64,000 nt of DNA from positions 21,420,150 to 21,484,149 of the forward strand of contig CM075197.1 of the NCBI GenBank assembly GCA_037577475.1. The letters run 5' to 3'. How positions within the stretch are numbered: the first letter of the stretch is position 1; the number at the start of each line of letters is the position of its first letter. The translations under genes and the position numbers were made by a program. Under the pieces are notes generated by a model that was not told the origin of the DNA, did no database searches, and saw only the letters and a list, made by a program, of their open reading frames with translations. Shown piece by piece: positions 26,291-38,802 of the stretch. Source of the DNA: Chaunax sp. Z400. Lineage: Eukaryota; Chordata; Actinopteri; Lophiiformes; Chaunacidae.

Positions 26291-29099
26291 CTGCTCAAAC
26301 ATCTTCACCCTTTACTTTATGTTCTTCCCAAAACTGGCAGAAAATATTTTCCAGACATGTGCTTTCAGGGTTACAGAGTAGAAAATATGCCATTCCCACA
26401 CCATCCAAGAGAGTATAGTGATCTTGTTTGTTCTTTTTAATGCTTCAAAAACGTTTCTGACACCTGCTGATGTCAGTGTTTTTTTATTGTGGTCTCCTTC
26501 CTTTTAATCACCCGGTGTGGATTTCTCTTAGGCAACTTTGCATTGTTGTACAACATATGAAATCCACATGTTTTGTAATCAAAATGCTCTATACGTTCTT
26601 AATGTGGTTATGGCTCATGTTGTAGCTTCACCACCAGATCAGACAAAAACCACAGTTTCTAAGAGATTTGTCTTTCTGCACACTTGTGGTGAACCAAATG
26701 GCAGCCAGCGGGGGATCTAACTTCAACCAGCCATTTGTAGAAAATAAAGCCACAGGAATAGGACCACATGTTTCACAGTCACGTAAGGTACAAGTTGGCT
26801 TAAAAGTAACAGCAACAGCTCAAGCCGTGATTTCTCGCTGGAAAATATATGCTCTATAATAAAAAAACACATCAAAGGGACCTGAAAGAAGTATGCCAAA
26901 GTGGCTTGAACAAATTTATATAAACTCTTTCCCTTAATCATTCCCTGTCAGCACTGGTAGGCATAAAATCTGTCAGATAAAACCACACTCAAATGTACTA
27001 TAGCTAATATACCAAGGCGAAGCAAAAGGCTTCTTTCTAACAGGCTAGCAGGTGTCCAATAAGTACTTTTTCAGCTGCCATGGTGAAATAGGGTGAAATG
27101 ACAAAGTTGGATGACCTTTTAGACATAGCTTACTTTTTCCTTATGTATGTTACCATGGTATAAAGCTATAAAACTCTCTGATTTGTGACATTTTAGAAAA
27201 TAATTCCTGCGGAATTCCCTGAAGATTGCCTAAGACTGCCTAAATCCCTAAAGATTTGTGGCCTCTGCCTCGCAACCTATTTTGACATATGAACAATTCA
27301 TGGAAATATTATTGAAAATGCAATGGCCAAGTGCAATATTCAAATTGCAGGAGCCACATTTTTTTCGATAAAGGTAAGAGCATTCCACAAAAATGAAGCA
27401 CTGAAATCATATTCTCCAGATGTATGGGAAGATCTGTTCCGTACAGCCCATGGCAAAAATCACATCATCATCATGTTTAGATTTTATTTCTGTGAAAATG
27501 AAAAGCAAAAAATAGGAAGTCATTACCCAAATCACAAATACAAAATCAGTTGAAATGACTAAAATATGATTTTTCTTGCATATTGTTCAGCCCAACTCAG
27601 TGAGTTTTTTTTTTCATACCCACTTGCTTACTATCTTTTTTTGGCATCTAAAACAGAGCAATTGTCCTTGATAGCACCACAAAGCTAAGCTCACTCGATG
27701 AGGGAGATGCTTTTAATTCTAAATCCATGTTCTTGACCTACTTTTCAAATAATACCAAACTCTCAAGTCAGGAAGAAGAGAGTGTGCTGTACTTTTTTAT
27801 ATAACCGTTCTCTCATAATCCCCATCGCTGCACAAAAGTTCCTCTAAAGTTCAAAGTGTGATATTTCTCTCCTTGGGGGCTATGCCATGTAACACTGCAG
27901 AGCTAAGAGAGTTTGAAACTATGCATGTGCATGGGGTCCGTTGAGCTTGCTCTAATGCAAATTATATGGATGACTGGCCATAAGAAATCTCCCAGTACAG
28001 TGGAAAGCTTAAGACTTGTTTTAGTACAGAAAAGACTGAAATTAAAACATCTCTTATGGTCATAATGTCTCTGTGGTCATGCTGCCTGTTTGGGCTTATA
28101 AAATTAAACAGAGTAGGGCATACAGTCATGCAGATGTTTTTAAGTTTGAAAATGAAAGTGTTCTAGTCTAATATAAATACATGTGAAAATGTGAATAATA
28201 ACAATCATTGTGCATTTATTATAGACTGAGTGGGTGTCTGCTTTAGTGGCTCCAACAGTATTAATTACTGGCTTCTTTACAAAGTGCACAATGATGCTGT
28301 GACTCTTAAAAATAGGGAAATAAATAAAAAGCTTTCTGGCATAATTAGATGTACTATTAAATCATCACCTTGACCATGAGAATTATCTGTTGATGCCACG
28401 CTTCCTGCCACAATGATGGAGGTCTGGACAAACTAACACTTCATAGCTAAAAGGAAAAGGGCACTGACACTGTGGGCTACTGTCATTATTCAAACCTGTC
28501 ACATTTCTCTCTTCTCAGTGACAAACAGTTATAGTCATCCCTCCATATAACTCATTTTATTTCAGATCCCACTCACAAACCCATAATAAAACTTGGCGGA
28601 ATCTTGAACCAAATTATTTGTGGCATTATTGAAGTTACAGGAATTAAGCCAAGGTAATGCTGAATTTGTTCTTTTGTTCTAATGGTTTAAATTCTATCAT
28701 CAAGATGTAGGCTGCGTCCATATTCAGAGACAGGAACGGTCAGAGGAACACAGCCAATGAAAAGGGGCCCCTCAGAGGACATCAAGACCAGGCTGAACCT
28801 GTACACCGCCCACAAATGAGACAGTACTGTAGGCCTATGGCGGACAGTCCATTACTTATAAAGTAATAAACTTCTATTTTTATTCTGAGAAAGTTTTCCT
28901 CAAAGTGTAGCACTTGAGTTAAATTCGCTTAAACTAGGATATTCAATTAATCAATCAACCTGCAAACAATTGATAATAGGCAACTGTAAATAGTGCAGGA
29001 TTTGCCACTTGTACCCTCCGAACTGAAGCAAATTAAGGCAGTATTTTCTGAACATGGGTACGTGTATGACCCAAAAATTAGTTAATATTGTGATGGTCC

Positions 29100-29440
29100 T
29101 TGCAGGGTCGACTGTTTCCCCCTTCCTTGTGTTCTTATCGTTTTCCCCTGTCATTTCTGTCTCTCTCTTTCTCTTTTTCTCTGTGTGTCTGTCTGGGTGT
29201 TGGAATCTGTTCCTCCCCTGCTGCCAGCTCACCTGCACACCTGAAGTCCATCTACTATCAAGCTCCTGCTCCATATACACCCGGACTCTGCACTCATTCT
29301 CTGCCAGGTAGCTCTGTCCTTCTGTCTGCCAATCGGTAGCTACGACTCGGCCGACTTTGAGTTTTAGTTTTCTAGTGTTTGTTTAGAACTTGTTTAACCT
29401 TTTGCCTCCTCTTTCTGCCACTGCCTGCCAGCCTATACCA
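29100..29440 (+). repeat. Possible dispersed transposon fragment, family not identified
   Basis: The segment is C/T-rich, with CTCACCTGCACACCTGAAG, a CATATACACCCGGACTCTGC-like stretch and runs of CCTGCC. This composition resembles internal parts of non-autonomous fish DNA transposons or LTRs that carry a short CACCTG...TATA-like leader. No terminal repeats or coding motifs were seen. Confidence 0.3.
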
Positions 29441-31284
29441 CTCTCCTTCCCTGCCATCCTCTAATGGCCACACACTCCTCTGGAAGACTTTGGTTCACCA
29501 CCTCACCCGATTACTAATTATTCAGGTCTAAAGAAATTTCCATCACATAACAAATATTTCTTTTTGATGATCTAGAATTTGTTGTTACAGTATGTCTGCA
29601 TAACAAAATGGAGCAGCTAATCTTTAACCGTTGAAACAATGTTGGCAAAACACATTTGTTGTGCTGTTTTCAGAGCAGCACTGTCAGCATGGCGCTGTGT
29701 GCCTCCCGCTCTGTCTGTACCGCTACACTCTGGGCCTTTCAGCCTCCCCATTCTGGGCCCCCATCCCTTCCAAAGCCCTCCTCCTCTATTGTTCTTATGT
29801 TTGGTGTTTTGTTTGAGGCCTTCCCTTAACAGAAATGCGGGCTCCAACTTTCCTATTTATAACATCTCCCTCTCTGAAATTCCTACCCTGCTCACAAAAA
29901 AAAGAAAAAAATGCAATATCAAACACTGATCAGAGGAAATTGCCTGATAAATCATTGGACCGTGTCTTTCTGCTTCCATCATGTATCATCATTCTCTCTC
30001 TTCTCCCTAGACATTCCCCTCTCTCTGCAAGCCAGCAGCCCTGTTTATTGGCCTTTTTAATGCATTGTGGGAGGTTTGTGTGGAGGTAGAGTTGAGGTGG
30101 CCACCCTTGTCTGGAAACCTTGTTTTATGGGAGGTCTACATTCACCACACAGATTTTTCTAGACACATGCAGACTTTAGCAGATGGCATAATGTTGGAGA
30201 TACCCACCTTCCTTTACCACACAGAACTGGAATCAGGACATTGTTGGAGCATAATACATTGTCCTTATATTCCTCATGTGCACTTTATTTATGTATTTAA
30301 AGGTGGTTTAAAGGTGGTGATATGTTATGTGAGCATAGTGAGGTCATGTAGAGGTGGGACTCTATGTTTATAGCCAACACATGGAAGACCTTGGGTAGGT
30401 TCACTGAACCACAAGGGTGTCATTACACAGTTTTTCTTACATCAGCCACATTTCCTTCGCACCCTAAAAACACAGGACTGTAATGCAAACAAAGAGTGTG
30501 CCTCTGCTCTGTCCAGAAACACAAAGACGGATTGAGCTGTGAGAAAATCGTCCCTGCAAGCCTCTCTGAACCCCCTGCATGGGTTTGGTTTGGTCACATC
30601 TTAAACTTGAGTCACTCTGCTGCAGCTGTGCAGGCGAGGCAGTCTTCAGGCTTAACCAGCTTGTATAAGAAAGCCTGAATAAATGCATGGGCCTCCCTGT
30701 GCTTTCAATCAGATAAGAGTAAGTCCAGGGAGCAGGCATGGACTTCTATGAGCATTCCTCTGCTGCTACACACAAGGCAGCTTTTGTCTGCCCTCCATAT
30801 CTGAGGCCCCTGTTCCAGCGGCAATGCAGAATGCATGCTGTTTATTAGTTGTAGATGCCTTCCCTACTGGATCACATAGAAAGATGATATGATCAGTGTG
30901 ATGTGTGTCTACCATAAGGCCACAATGCTGAAGTATATGACAATAAATGGCACAGAGGTACCAGAGAGTCAGTCACTACCTCTGCATATTATGGGATCAT
31001 TATGTATGGTTTGGTTACACCTTTGTTGTACCTTGCTGCATTCACTGCTTGTAGTAAAACTGAGAAAACCCCCCACATAGTATGAGTGAGCTATGCCACA
31101 ATAAAATCGGAGGTGCTAATATGTCGTAATATATCATTCAGCTGAAGCTATAGGAGGCTAATTGTCTTTACTGGGACACACATGGTAAGTTTGGAACCCT
31201 CTAAGGCATTTCCGGCTTTCTGCACCTGGATGCATTAAATTCAGAGCGACTATGCAACACAAATAAAAAGACAGAGAAAAAAGG

Positions 31285-31610
31285 ATGATATCTTCTGCCA
31301 GCGATGTTATGGTTTCATCTGTGTCCGTTTGCTGCTTGGTTACACAAAAACTACCTGACAAATTTCCACTAAACTTGGTAGAAGGATGGGGCACAGGCTA
31401 GGAAAGAATGCATTATATTTTGGTGGAGATACGGATAAAGGGATGGATCCAGGAATTTCTTTCCACTTTCTTTAATTTGGAATTTTGGATGTTCTTCAAC
31501 AATTTCCCTAATTATGCAAAACCCAAGAGACAGATTTCTATGAAACTTTGTGGAGGGCCTGGAGGCATGGGTCAGGCAAGCTAAACAGACATGAACTCTT
31601 CTGAGTGGCA
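31285..31610 (-). repeat. Dispersed teleost repeat (palindromic-end family), copy 2, inverted
   Basis: This copy runs opposite to the other two. It starts at a decayed TCTTCTGCCAGCGATGTTAT end, passes a GTTACACAAAAACTACCTGA block and an ACTAAACTTGGTAGAAGGAT block. It then repeats a related unit (TTTCTATGAAACTTTGTGGA) near 31536-31555. It is a diverged, non-coding dispersed repeat. Confidence 0.65.
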
Positions 31611-32269
31611 TTTTAATTTACATTGTGGTGGTATAGGGAGTAATCTATATTGTCTCTAAACAGCTAAATATGATTGATAGGCAATAGATTCCTTTTTGAC
31701 CTTGATATGTTTGTAACTCTTTGCTCTATTTTTAAAACCGAAACTATCTTATTTTTGATGTGCTTTTATCTCAAATTGCTTAAAACTATTTCTGTTTACA
31801 ATGTTCTACCACTGTGGTTAGGCTGATGAATTAAATAATCGTATAAAGTGTTACCATCCCATTAATACCTGATGTTATTATGCTGGTATTTCTTTTCTCC
31901 AGAAATAGACCTACCATAAATAATACTTCATTATGTCTAACAGCTTGTTTACTGGTTTTGACTTGGTGTAATTTGATGCATGGCTCTTGAAACTCTGTAT
32001 ACTGCATTGTAATTGAGCCACTGCACAACAGGGACAGAGATTTATGACCTAGATTATTTTACAAATGGCCAGCGATGCAAATACAAACCAAAAACGCAGA
32101 AGTACCTTTGCAAATGGTTGTATTTCTTTAATAAAACACATAAATTTCTGTCTTGATTCACCAAATCCACTGATTATCAAAAATCTTAAAGTGTTAGACA
32201 TCCATTCATGGATGGATGCTATATAGATATGGACAAGTTAGATCATGAGTGAGAATAAAGTCATATAAA

Positions 32270-32308
32270 AAAAAAAAATATATACTGTATATATATATAT
32301 ATATATTT
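32270..32308. repeat. A-run and (TA)n microsatellite
   Basis: A poly-A run is followed by TATACTGTATATA and a TA repeat of about 22 bases. A (GT)n run lies nearby at 32464-32500. Confidence 0.9.
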
Positions 32309-32819
32309 AAACAGGCAGCATGAATTTAAAACACGGTTTCTTCCCAAGATGCCGCAAACCCACTGCTCTTTACTTCAAAGAGAGCAGTACATTCTGGGGA
32401 AAGCAGCTGGATTTTACTATTGTGTAAGAGCCATGGGGTGTTTCTAGGGATTCAAGTGAAAATTGAGTGTGTGTGTGTGTGAGTGGGTGTCTGTGTGTGC
32501 TTGTGAGGGTGAATGCACTTGATCTGATAAAGTCTGTCTCCTCATGCATTGATTATCTGTGTGCTATTCTCTAAATGAGGTTTGGGTCATATACTTGCAA
32601 ACAAGGAATGGTTACGCTCTATATTAGATTGTGTGCTAATACTGAAGCAAAACTGAGTCAAAGTTTTTCTTTAAGATGCTCCAATCTTCATGTGTTTCTG
32701 GTGATACAATATTAAACTAGAAGGCCCAGCAATCCCTTCTAATTAAATTAAACCTAATCCAAATTCCAATTATTAACCTCACCTAATAAATCTATCCACA
32801 TCATGACTGGCTTTTAAAA

Positions 32820-33055
32820 AAATCAATGATCCGCCAAACTTTCATGAAAATCCATCTTTCTGTTTTTTTTTGCGTAATTCATAAAATTACTGTATAAAAA
32901 ACAAATAAAATTTAATGAGTTGTTCGACAACACATACCCAGCCCTACCACCATGTTTTATGAAAATCAATCCAGCAGTTTTTGTGTAACCCTGCTAACAA
33001 ACAAACCAACAAACACCAGTGACAACATAACCTCCTTGGCAGAGGGAAAGAATTT
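32820..33055 (+). repeat. Dispersed teleost repeat (palindromic-end family), copy 3
   Basis: Blocks ATGAAAATCAATCCAGCAGT, TGTGTAACCCTGCTAACAAA and TAACCTCCTTGGCAGAGG match the family described at 22985-23145. A related AAACTTTCATGAAAATCCAT unit sits at its left end, so the copy has an internal duplication. It lies about 1.2 kb from the inverted copy at 31285-31610. Confidence 0.65.
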
Positions 33056-34829
33056 GCTTCAAGTGGTTTTCCATTTCTACTACCTCTGTCCCTTTATTAA
33101 GGGAAACTATCTCTCAAAAACAATTAAAATAAAATTACAAGAACAACAGAGAAGGGATCCCTCTCCCAGAATGAACATACTATAGCTGGCGTGTATACAG
33201 AATATACCAAAATATGACAATGCATAGACAACAGGATGAAAACATTCTAGATGGATTGTGATAAATTATGCAAAATACGGCTCTGGGAGGACATCGTGCA
33301 GCTTCCAAGTGGGATCAGAGCCACACAGCCTCCTCTCCTCTGTGGAAAGAGGACAGAAGCATACACAAAAGAGCATATTGAGGCTTTTTAAATTCTGCAT
33401 TTACACAACAAATTACTGAGATATTACCATCTCTCTGCTTCTTGAGCCATCTGGATCCATGCCGCTGTATTTGTCCCATTTCTCAGATTTTGAACACGGA
33501 CAATCAGATCATTTCAGTGAACTGCCACAAAAGTCAAGACGTGTACATGACAGATTGCCCTGCTGGCACGCCAAAAGTTTGCCATGTTTTTTGTAGAAGC
33601 CTGTGGCGAATATAGGATGAGACAGTGCTGGTGTTGCCAAATAGCAGGCATCTGGATTGAGTTTCATCCTGGTGGGGCCAGGTCCTCAGCAGATGGTGCT
33701 TGCCAAACAAGCAACACAACTCTGATTAGAACCAGAGAGGCAGTACTTGCACGTACTGTATGTGCACTCATTTCATGCATGCTTGTCAAAAGGCCAGTTT
33801 TAATATCATGTATCTCAGGGAGATGAGTGCTTACACACTGCTCTGTGGTCGGGGCAGGGCAAGCTTCATTTACTGTTTAAGCAAGCGATGATTGATCAGC
33901 GGTGTTTCTTTCTGTTTCTGTTAACTTCAAGGAGAAACTGCAAGTGCTTAGTCTGAATATGTAATTTAGGCTGTAATTCATTGTGGGTAGCATTTTCCTC
34001 TGAAAAGAGGCCACCAATTATTTTGCAAAATGAAATTTGGACAGATGGTGTTGTGTTTGCAAATTGAGCCATCTTTGCAGAAAAACATCTTTATCAAGCT
34101 CGCCAGTGAGAACAAACATATACAAGGTGACATAAGAGTGAGATGTCACCTTGCTGCAAGCTGGCACACAAACTCGCAGCTTTCCCTGCTTCCCTGCTCA
34201 TCCAGACCGAATGTACTCTCAAATTACCAAGCATTAGCTCCTGGATCCTTTGCAAGGAAGGGGGGGGCACTGAGCTACTGTTCTGCTGCAATACAGGATG
34301 GCAGGTTCTTTTGAAAAGCTCACCACATGATGTCCGCATGACACAAAAACACCGTGCAGCATAGCCCACAATGGCCACAGAGTTTACTGGCTGTGTGGGA
34401 GCTGATGAGAGCCGACTGTGAGTGTTGGTAGCTGTCATGGTGGTCCCAGAGCCTCAACGACGACATCCATCAGGCTTTGAGCAGACTAAAGGCTGAATGT
34501 GGGATTTTGGCTAAAGCCAGTCGAGGTGTAGAAGACTAGGCATGTTGAGGTCTTGGTTTGCCTTGCATTTAAACTGACACCTTCAATTTATTTGTCTCGT
34601 CCTGCAGTGGCATCTTTGTTCTCTTGAAACACTTAGGTTGAAAGGAAAGACAACTACAACTAAAGAGACTTTCACAACATTCAAAAGGGAGTTTACTTTT
34701 TATTTTTTTTCAAGTTGCTACTATATTCAGGTGGCCCTAAATGTTTAGTCAAAGATCTGATGTTATTTGTATTTAGATGAAGTTGGCATAGGTGGGTGAA
34801 CAGGGATATTTAATCGACTACTTTTGTCT

Positions 34830-35285
34830 TCAAATCATGGGCGGATCCAAGGGCCTGGATCCAATCTGATTGGCCCCTGAAGTGCCCCCTGTCCTGTCAA
34901 AAACAAAACAAAACAAAACAAAACAAAACAAAAAATATATATTATATGTATTTTTAAAAGTATTTTATGCAATACATATATGGAAAAAAGTGCATCATAT
35001 ATTATGATTTCTGTTTAACATTTAGTAAATATGAAAAATAACATTTATTGCTAAGATTGCTTTTTTGATGCACACAGTGTGCTTGAACAAGGCACAAATT
35101 TGCAAAATATGTTCAATTATGTGTGTTTTTGCTCAAAGCTTTGGGGCCAGTGGCAATAAGGAATGCCTGTTAAATATATATACATCTTACTGAATTAGGA
35201 AATGTGGATGTTGGACATATACTTGGCCCCTCTGTGAAAAATGTGGCTCCTTTATGGCCCCTGATTTTTGAAATATCCTAAATTC
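34830..35285. repeat. Probable non-autonomous element around an (AAAAC)n tract
   Basis: The segment starts near GGGCGGATCCAAGGGCCTGG and has repeated TTGGCCCCT units at about 34869-34878 and 35222-35232, with GGCCCCTGA at 35254-35262. An (AAAAC)n tract lies at 34898-34933. The pattern resembles common fish dispersed elements with GGCCCCT ends, but I could not define both termini. Confidence 0.45.
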
Positions 35286-38200
35286 AAATAGACTTTTGTC
35301 TCATGTAGAATGATTAAGGGGCAATGAAAAAATCACAAGAGTATTTTTTAGGAAAACAAAAATTGTGCCTATACTAGAATATGAACTTGAATATGTTCAC
35401 ATACAACAGTCGGTTTCGGCATTTCTGTGTCTCAAGCTCAGCAACATGCAAACTTGTTGTCAGAGGTTGGATGGGCACACTCTGTTCTCACCTGCTCAGA
35501 TAATGTCTCAGGCTAAATGGACGCTCAGAGTTAATGTCAGATCACAGGTGACAGTGAAACAAAACATGAGACAGCTGAGCCGGTTGAGAAACATTGTGTG
35601 CTCGGACAGATAGGGTAATATTTTAACAGCTGCTCCTGTCTAGGAAAAAAAACAGTTGAAAGTGCCAACAACCCATCAGTGACCCCCACCCCCCTTAGGG
35701 ACACACACTTCAGCACATCGGCAATGTGTGCTGTACACAACACTGCTGATATGCTGCTGGAGGGCTGAGAGCTGGTGTTAGGTCAGGCAGGGGCTTTGAC
35801 AGAGAGAGCTGATGTGACTCATGTGAAGGTCTGGGGGGGCATGAAAGACAGGCCAACATACACTGTCCCTTGCATACTCTACCCACAGGCCCTGTGACCA
35901 CAGAGGCTCTATTTAGATTTGTGCTTCTCACACTTATTCCCTTTTGGGAGGTTTCCTTCGGTCCTTTCCCACAACCTCCATCTAAACGTCTAGTTTAGAG
36001 CAAGACAGAGAGTGCTATATATACAGCTGTATCTCCCACCCACTGAACTCCTTTAATGAACTACCACAAAAATGAACTTTGTTACTTATATTTCTTAGCA
36101 CAATTGATTCATGGACTGAAATTTGGCACGATATCCTTTATGTAAACTGACTGGATATCTTCCAAGGAAATTGAATAGTTGGCACAGGAAAGCAGGACTC
36201 TCGACAACACCCACATACATTTGATGAAATATTTGCAATCAGTACAAAAGCATAGCAGGCGTAACAGAGGAAGCAGATTGTGTTGAAGTCTCCTTCAGAG
36301 GCCAGAGTTTCCTGTGTGAATCACAACATCACTGTTCAAAAGTGCTGCAGGTCCGGCGCAGAGTATTTGAGAAGTTTAAAAAGTCTGCTGACCTTGAAGT
36401 GAACCGGGAGATTTTATCTGTGGCAACTGGTCACATTCTCTCTCTTTCACCACTGGTGGCCATGGATACAGTCGTCTTTGTTTTTTAGTGGCCATCAAAA
36501 GACTTCAAAGAGAGAGCTGTGAACACATTGGCTTTGCGACTGACCACTTGACCCTCGAACGCCCCACTCGTGGAGCGCTGTACTAGGTAATGAACTGAAG
36601 ATTACTTTGACCACAATCATTCAGGGGTTAAGAAAAGGGCTTCACATCGGAATATATTAGCCTTTGCAGCACGGAGAGAGAAGAATACGCGGCCCTTTCA
36701 GACATAAATGCGAGGGTGGTGGTCCTTCAGATTCAATTAATACTGACTTAGGGTGGCATGGCTGCTACTCCGAGGGATTCAGACTTTGGCTCGGTTATTT
36801 CTTGCCTTTGAAAAGGGCAGCAGTGACAAGGAATAAATAACAATAGGACTAAAGAGCTCTGGTCAAAATGTCATCTTTAATGTCACCTCAGTCGCAATGG
36901 TGAGGATTCTTTGATTAGAGGTGGACAAAAGTCTTTTCGATCTGCTGCAGTCTTCACCTTTAGTGACCTTCAGTTACAGTTTGTCTTTTTCTTTGTAGCC
37001 ATCACTGCAGTCAACATTAGCCAAAAAAAAGAAAGAAATTGGCTCACATTTACTTTTAAATTGGTAGTAAAAGTAAAATTGTGTCAATGTATGACTAATG
37101 AGATGAAAAATAGACACTGTGATGATGGAAAATTATTCTATTCTATCAAGGCCAGATTACCTAAATACAGTTTTCTGTATACTAGTCTAGTGCCAAAGCA
37201 AACATTGTATAATAAAACACCTCAGGTTCAGGAATACTCAAGATTCGTGCTGCTGAAATACTCCTTGTTATTTTTAAGTCTGTATTTGCACGAAATATTT
37301 TATCTAATTTTGAGGACTCTCCTGAACCTATCCTCCCTCCTGTATTTGAATGTGACATCTTAATCACATAATTCCTTTGAAATGAACATTTAGAGTAACT
37401 TCTTTTCCATGAAATATCATATTCCATTAATTTTTTTCAGCATTCTAAAGAATTGTATACCAAGAGGTTCGTACATTTGTGCAGCAACTTCTTTTATAAT
37501 TTCAAGCTTTCACTGGAAGTTAGAACGGTTTTACAGCTCTTGGGCCAAAGGGTTTCCTGCCACACTTCAAATTTTAATCAAGACTTTCTGTTTGCTTGAA
37601 GAATTCTGCAGCTTCAGAAGCCAGTCTTGCTCTCACCATGGGGCATGCGGATGTTTCTATGTAAGGTAAAGGTTTGAACATCATCGGCCAAGTTTGGAAC
37701 AGTTCGTCTCCCCTTACACACACATAAAACAAACTGCCAAGAGAAAATAAAGTCTTAAGGCTCGTACAAACTTTGCATCGACAAAGGAGAATACCGGAAG
37801 AGTTGATGAATGATGTGTAATGTAAACACATGCATACAAAGATCATTTCCAATGTAGACACCCTGGTTTCATCAGAACCTCATAGAGAAAACATCATCTT
37901 GAGCTTAAGATCTTCGCCTCAGATTTTTCCACGAATGTAATTTGTTTGCGAGATTTGGGAGACTACACACTTCTGAGGAGGTATGTAAATCATTTGTTTT
38001 GTTGCAGAAATAGCCAGGGATGTATGTGCGTGTTCTGGATCAACCGAGGGAACCGCAGTTTGTGTGCTTGCTGAACTGAGTGAATAAACAGAGGATTCAT
38101 GTGGACATGCCCCACCACAATAATGACTTCTTTAAAGACGGCTCTGTGAGGAAAAGGGTCTGTTTTCGTTTAAGTCCCAAAATGAGCATAAGACATCAAA

Positions 38201-38474
38201 CTATGGTGTTGGCTGGCCTCCATCATATGCTCTAGTCTGTGCTTTTTCTGTAGAATCTTCCACTCGGCTGTGACTTAGCCATTCATCATCTTTCAACAAG
38301 AGAGTAAATTCCCAAGCAAGATGTTCAGTCGTCTTGGATATTTCAAAATGATAATTGATTTCAGAAGAGGCAAAGAATCGTCTTTAGGGCGGATGACGGC
38401 TGTAAAGACTAGAGGGAAATCCTGTGATAAGTACTTCTCTTGAGTCTTTAACGACCCTAAAGTTAAATTATTTT

Positions 38475-38802
38475 GAATTCATTCATTTTCTGTAACGGCT
38501 TAACCTAGGGTCACTGGGGGGCTGGAGCCTATCCCAGCTGACTTTGGGGTAAGGCGTGGTTCACCCTGGACAAGTCGCCAGTTCATCACAGGGCCACATA
38601 GAAAGACAAACAACCATTCTCACTCACATTCACACCTACGGTCAATTTAGAGTCACCAATTCACCTATATTGCATGTTTTTGGTGGTGGGAGGCAGCCCG
38701 AGAACCTGGAGGGAACCCAAGCAGACACGGGGAGAACATGCAAACTCCACACAGAAAAGTCCCAGGTCCTCAGCACTACCCACTACGCCACCGTGCTGCC
38801 CC
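38475..38802 (-). mobile_element. tRNA-derived SINE, copy 2, with 11-bp target-site duplication
   Basis: This is the same family and orientation as the copy at 10282-10583, sharing the A-box head (TGGCGTAGTGGGTAG), the body and the AATG-type tail. TAAATTATTTT flanks it at 38464-38474 and 38803-38813. The body is longer than in copy 1, but the B-box region is deleted, so it is probably not transcriptionally competent. Confidence 0.85.

Larger units (their letters stand above)
26291..34829. other. Non-coding with scattered repeats
   Basis: Contains the possible transposon fragment at 29100-29440, the repeat copies at 31285-31610 and 32820-33055, and TA/GT runs at 32.3-32.5 kb. Open frames around 29.6-29.9, 30.0-30.4 and 34.0-34.4 kb have no recognisable domains. 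Confidence 0.45.

Noticed and set aside
36911..37363. 150-codon open frame on the plus strand
   Set aside because: Low-complexity, F/L/K-rich translation from AT-rich DNA; no domain, no plausible splice partners, no family match.
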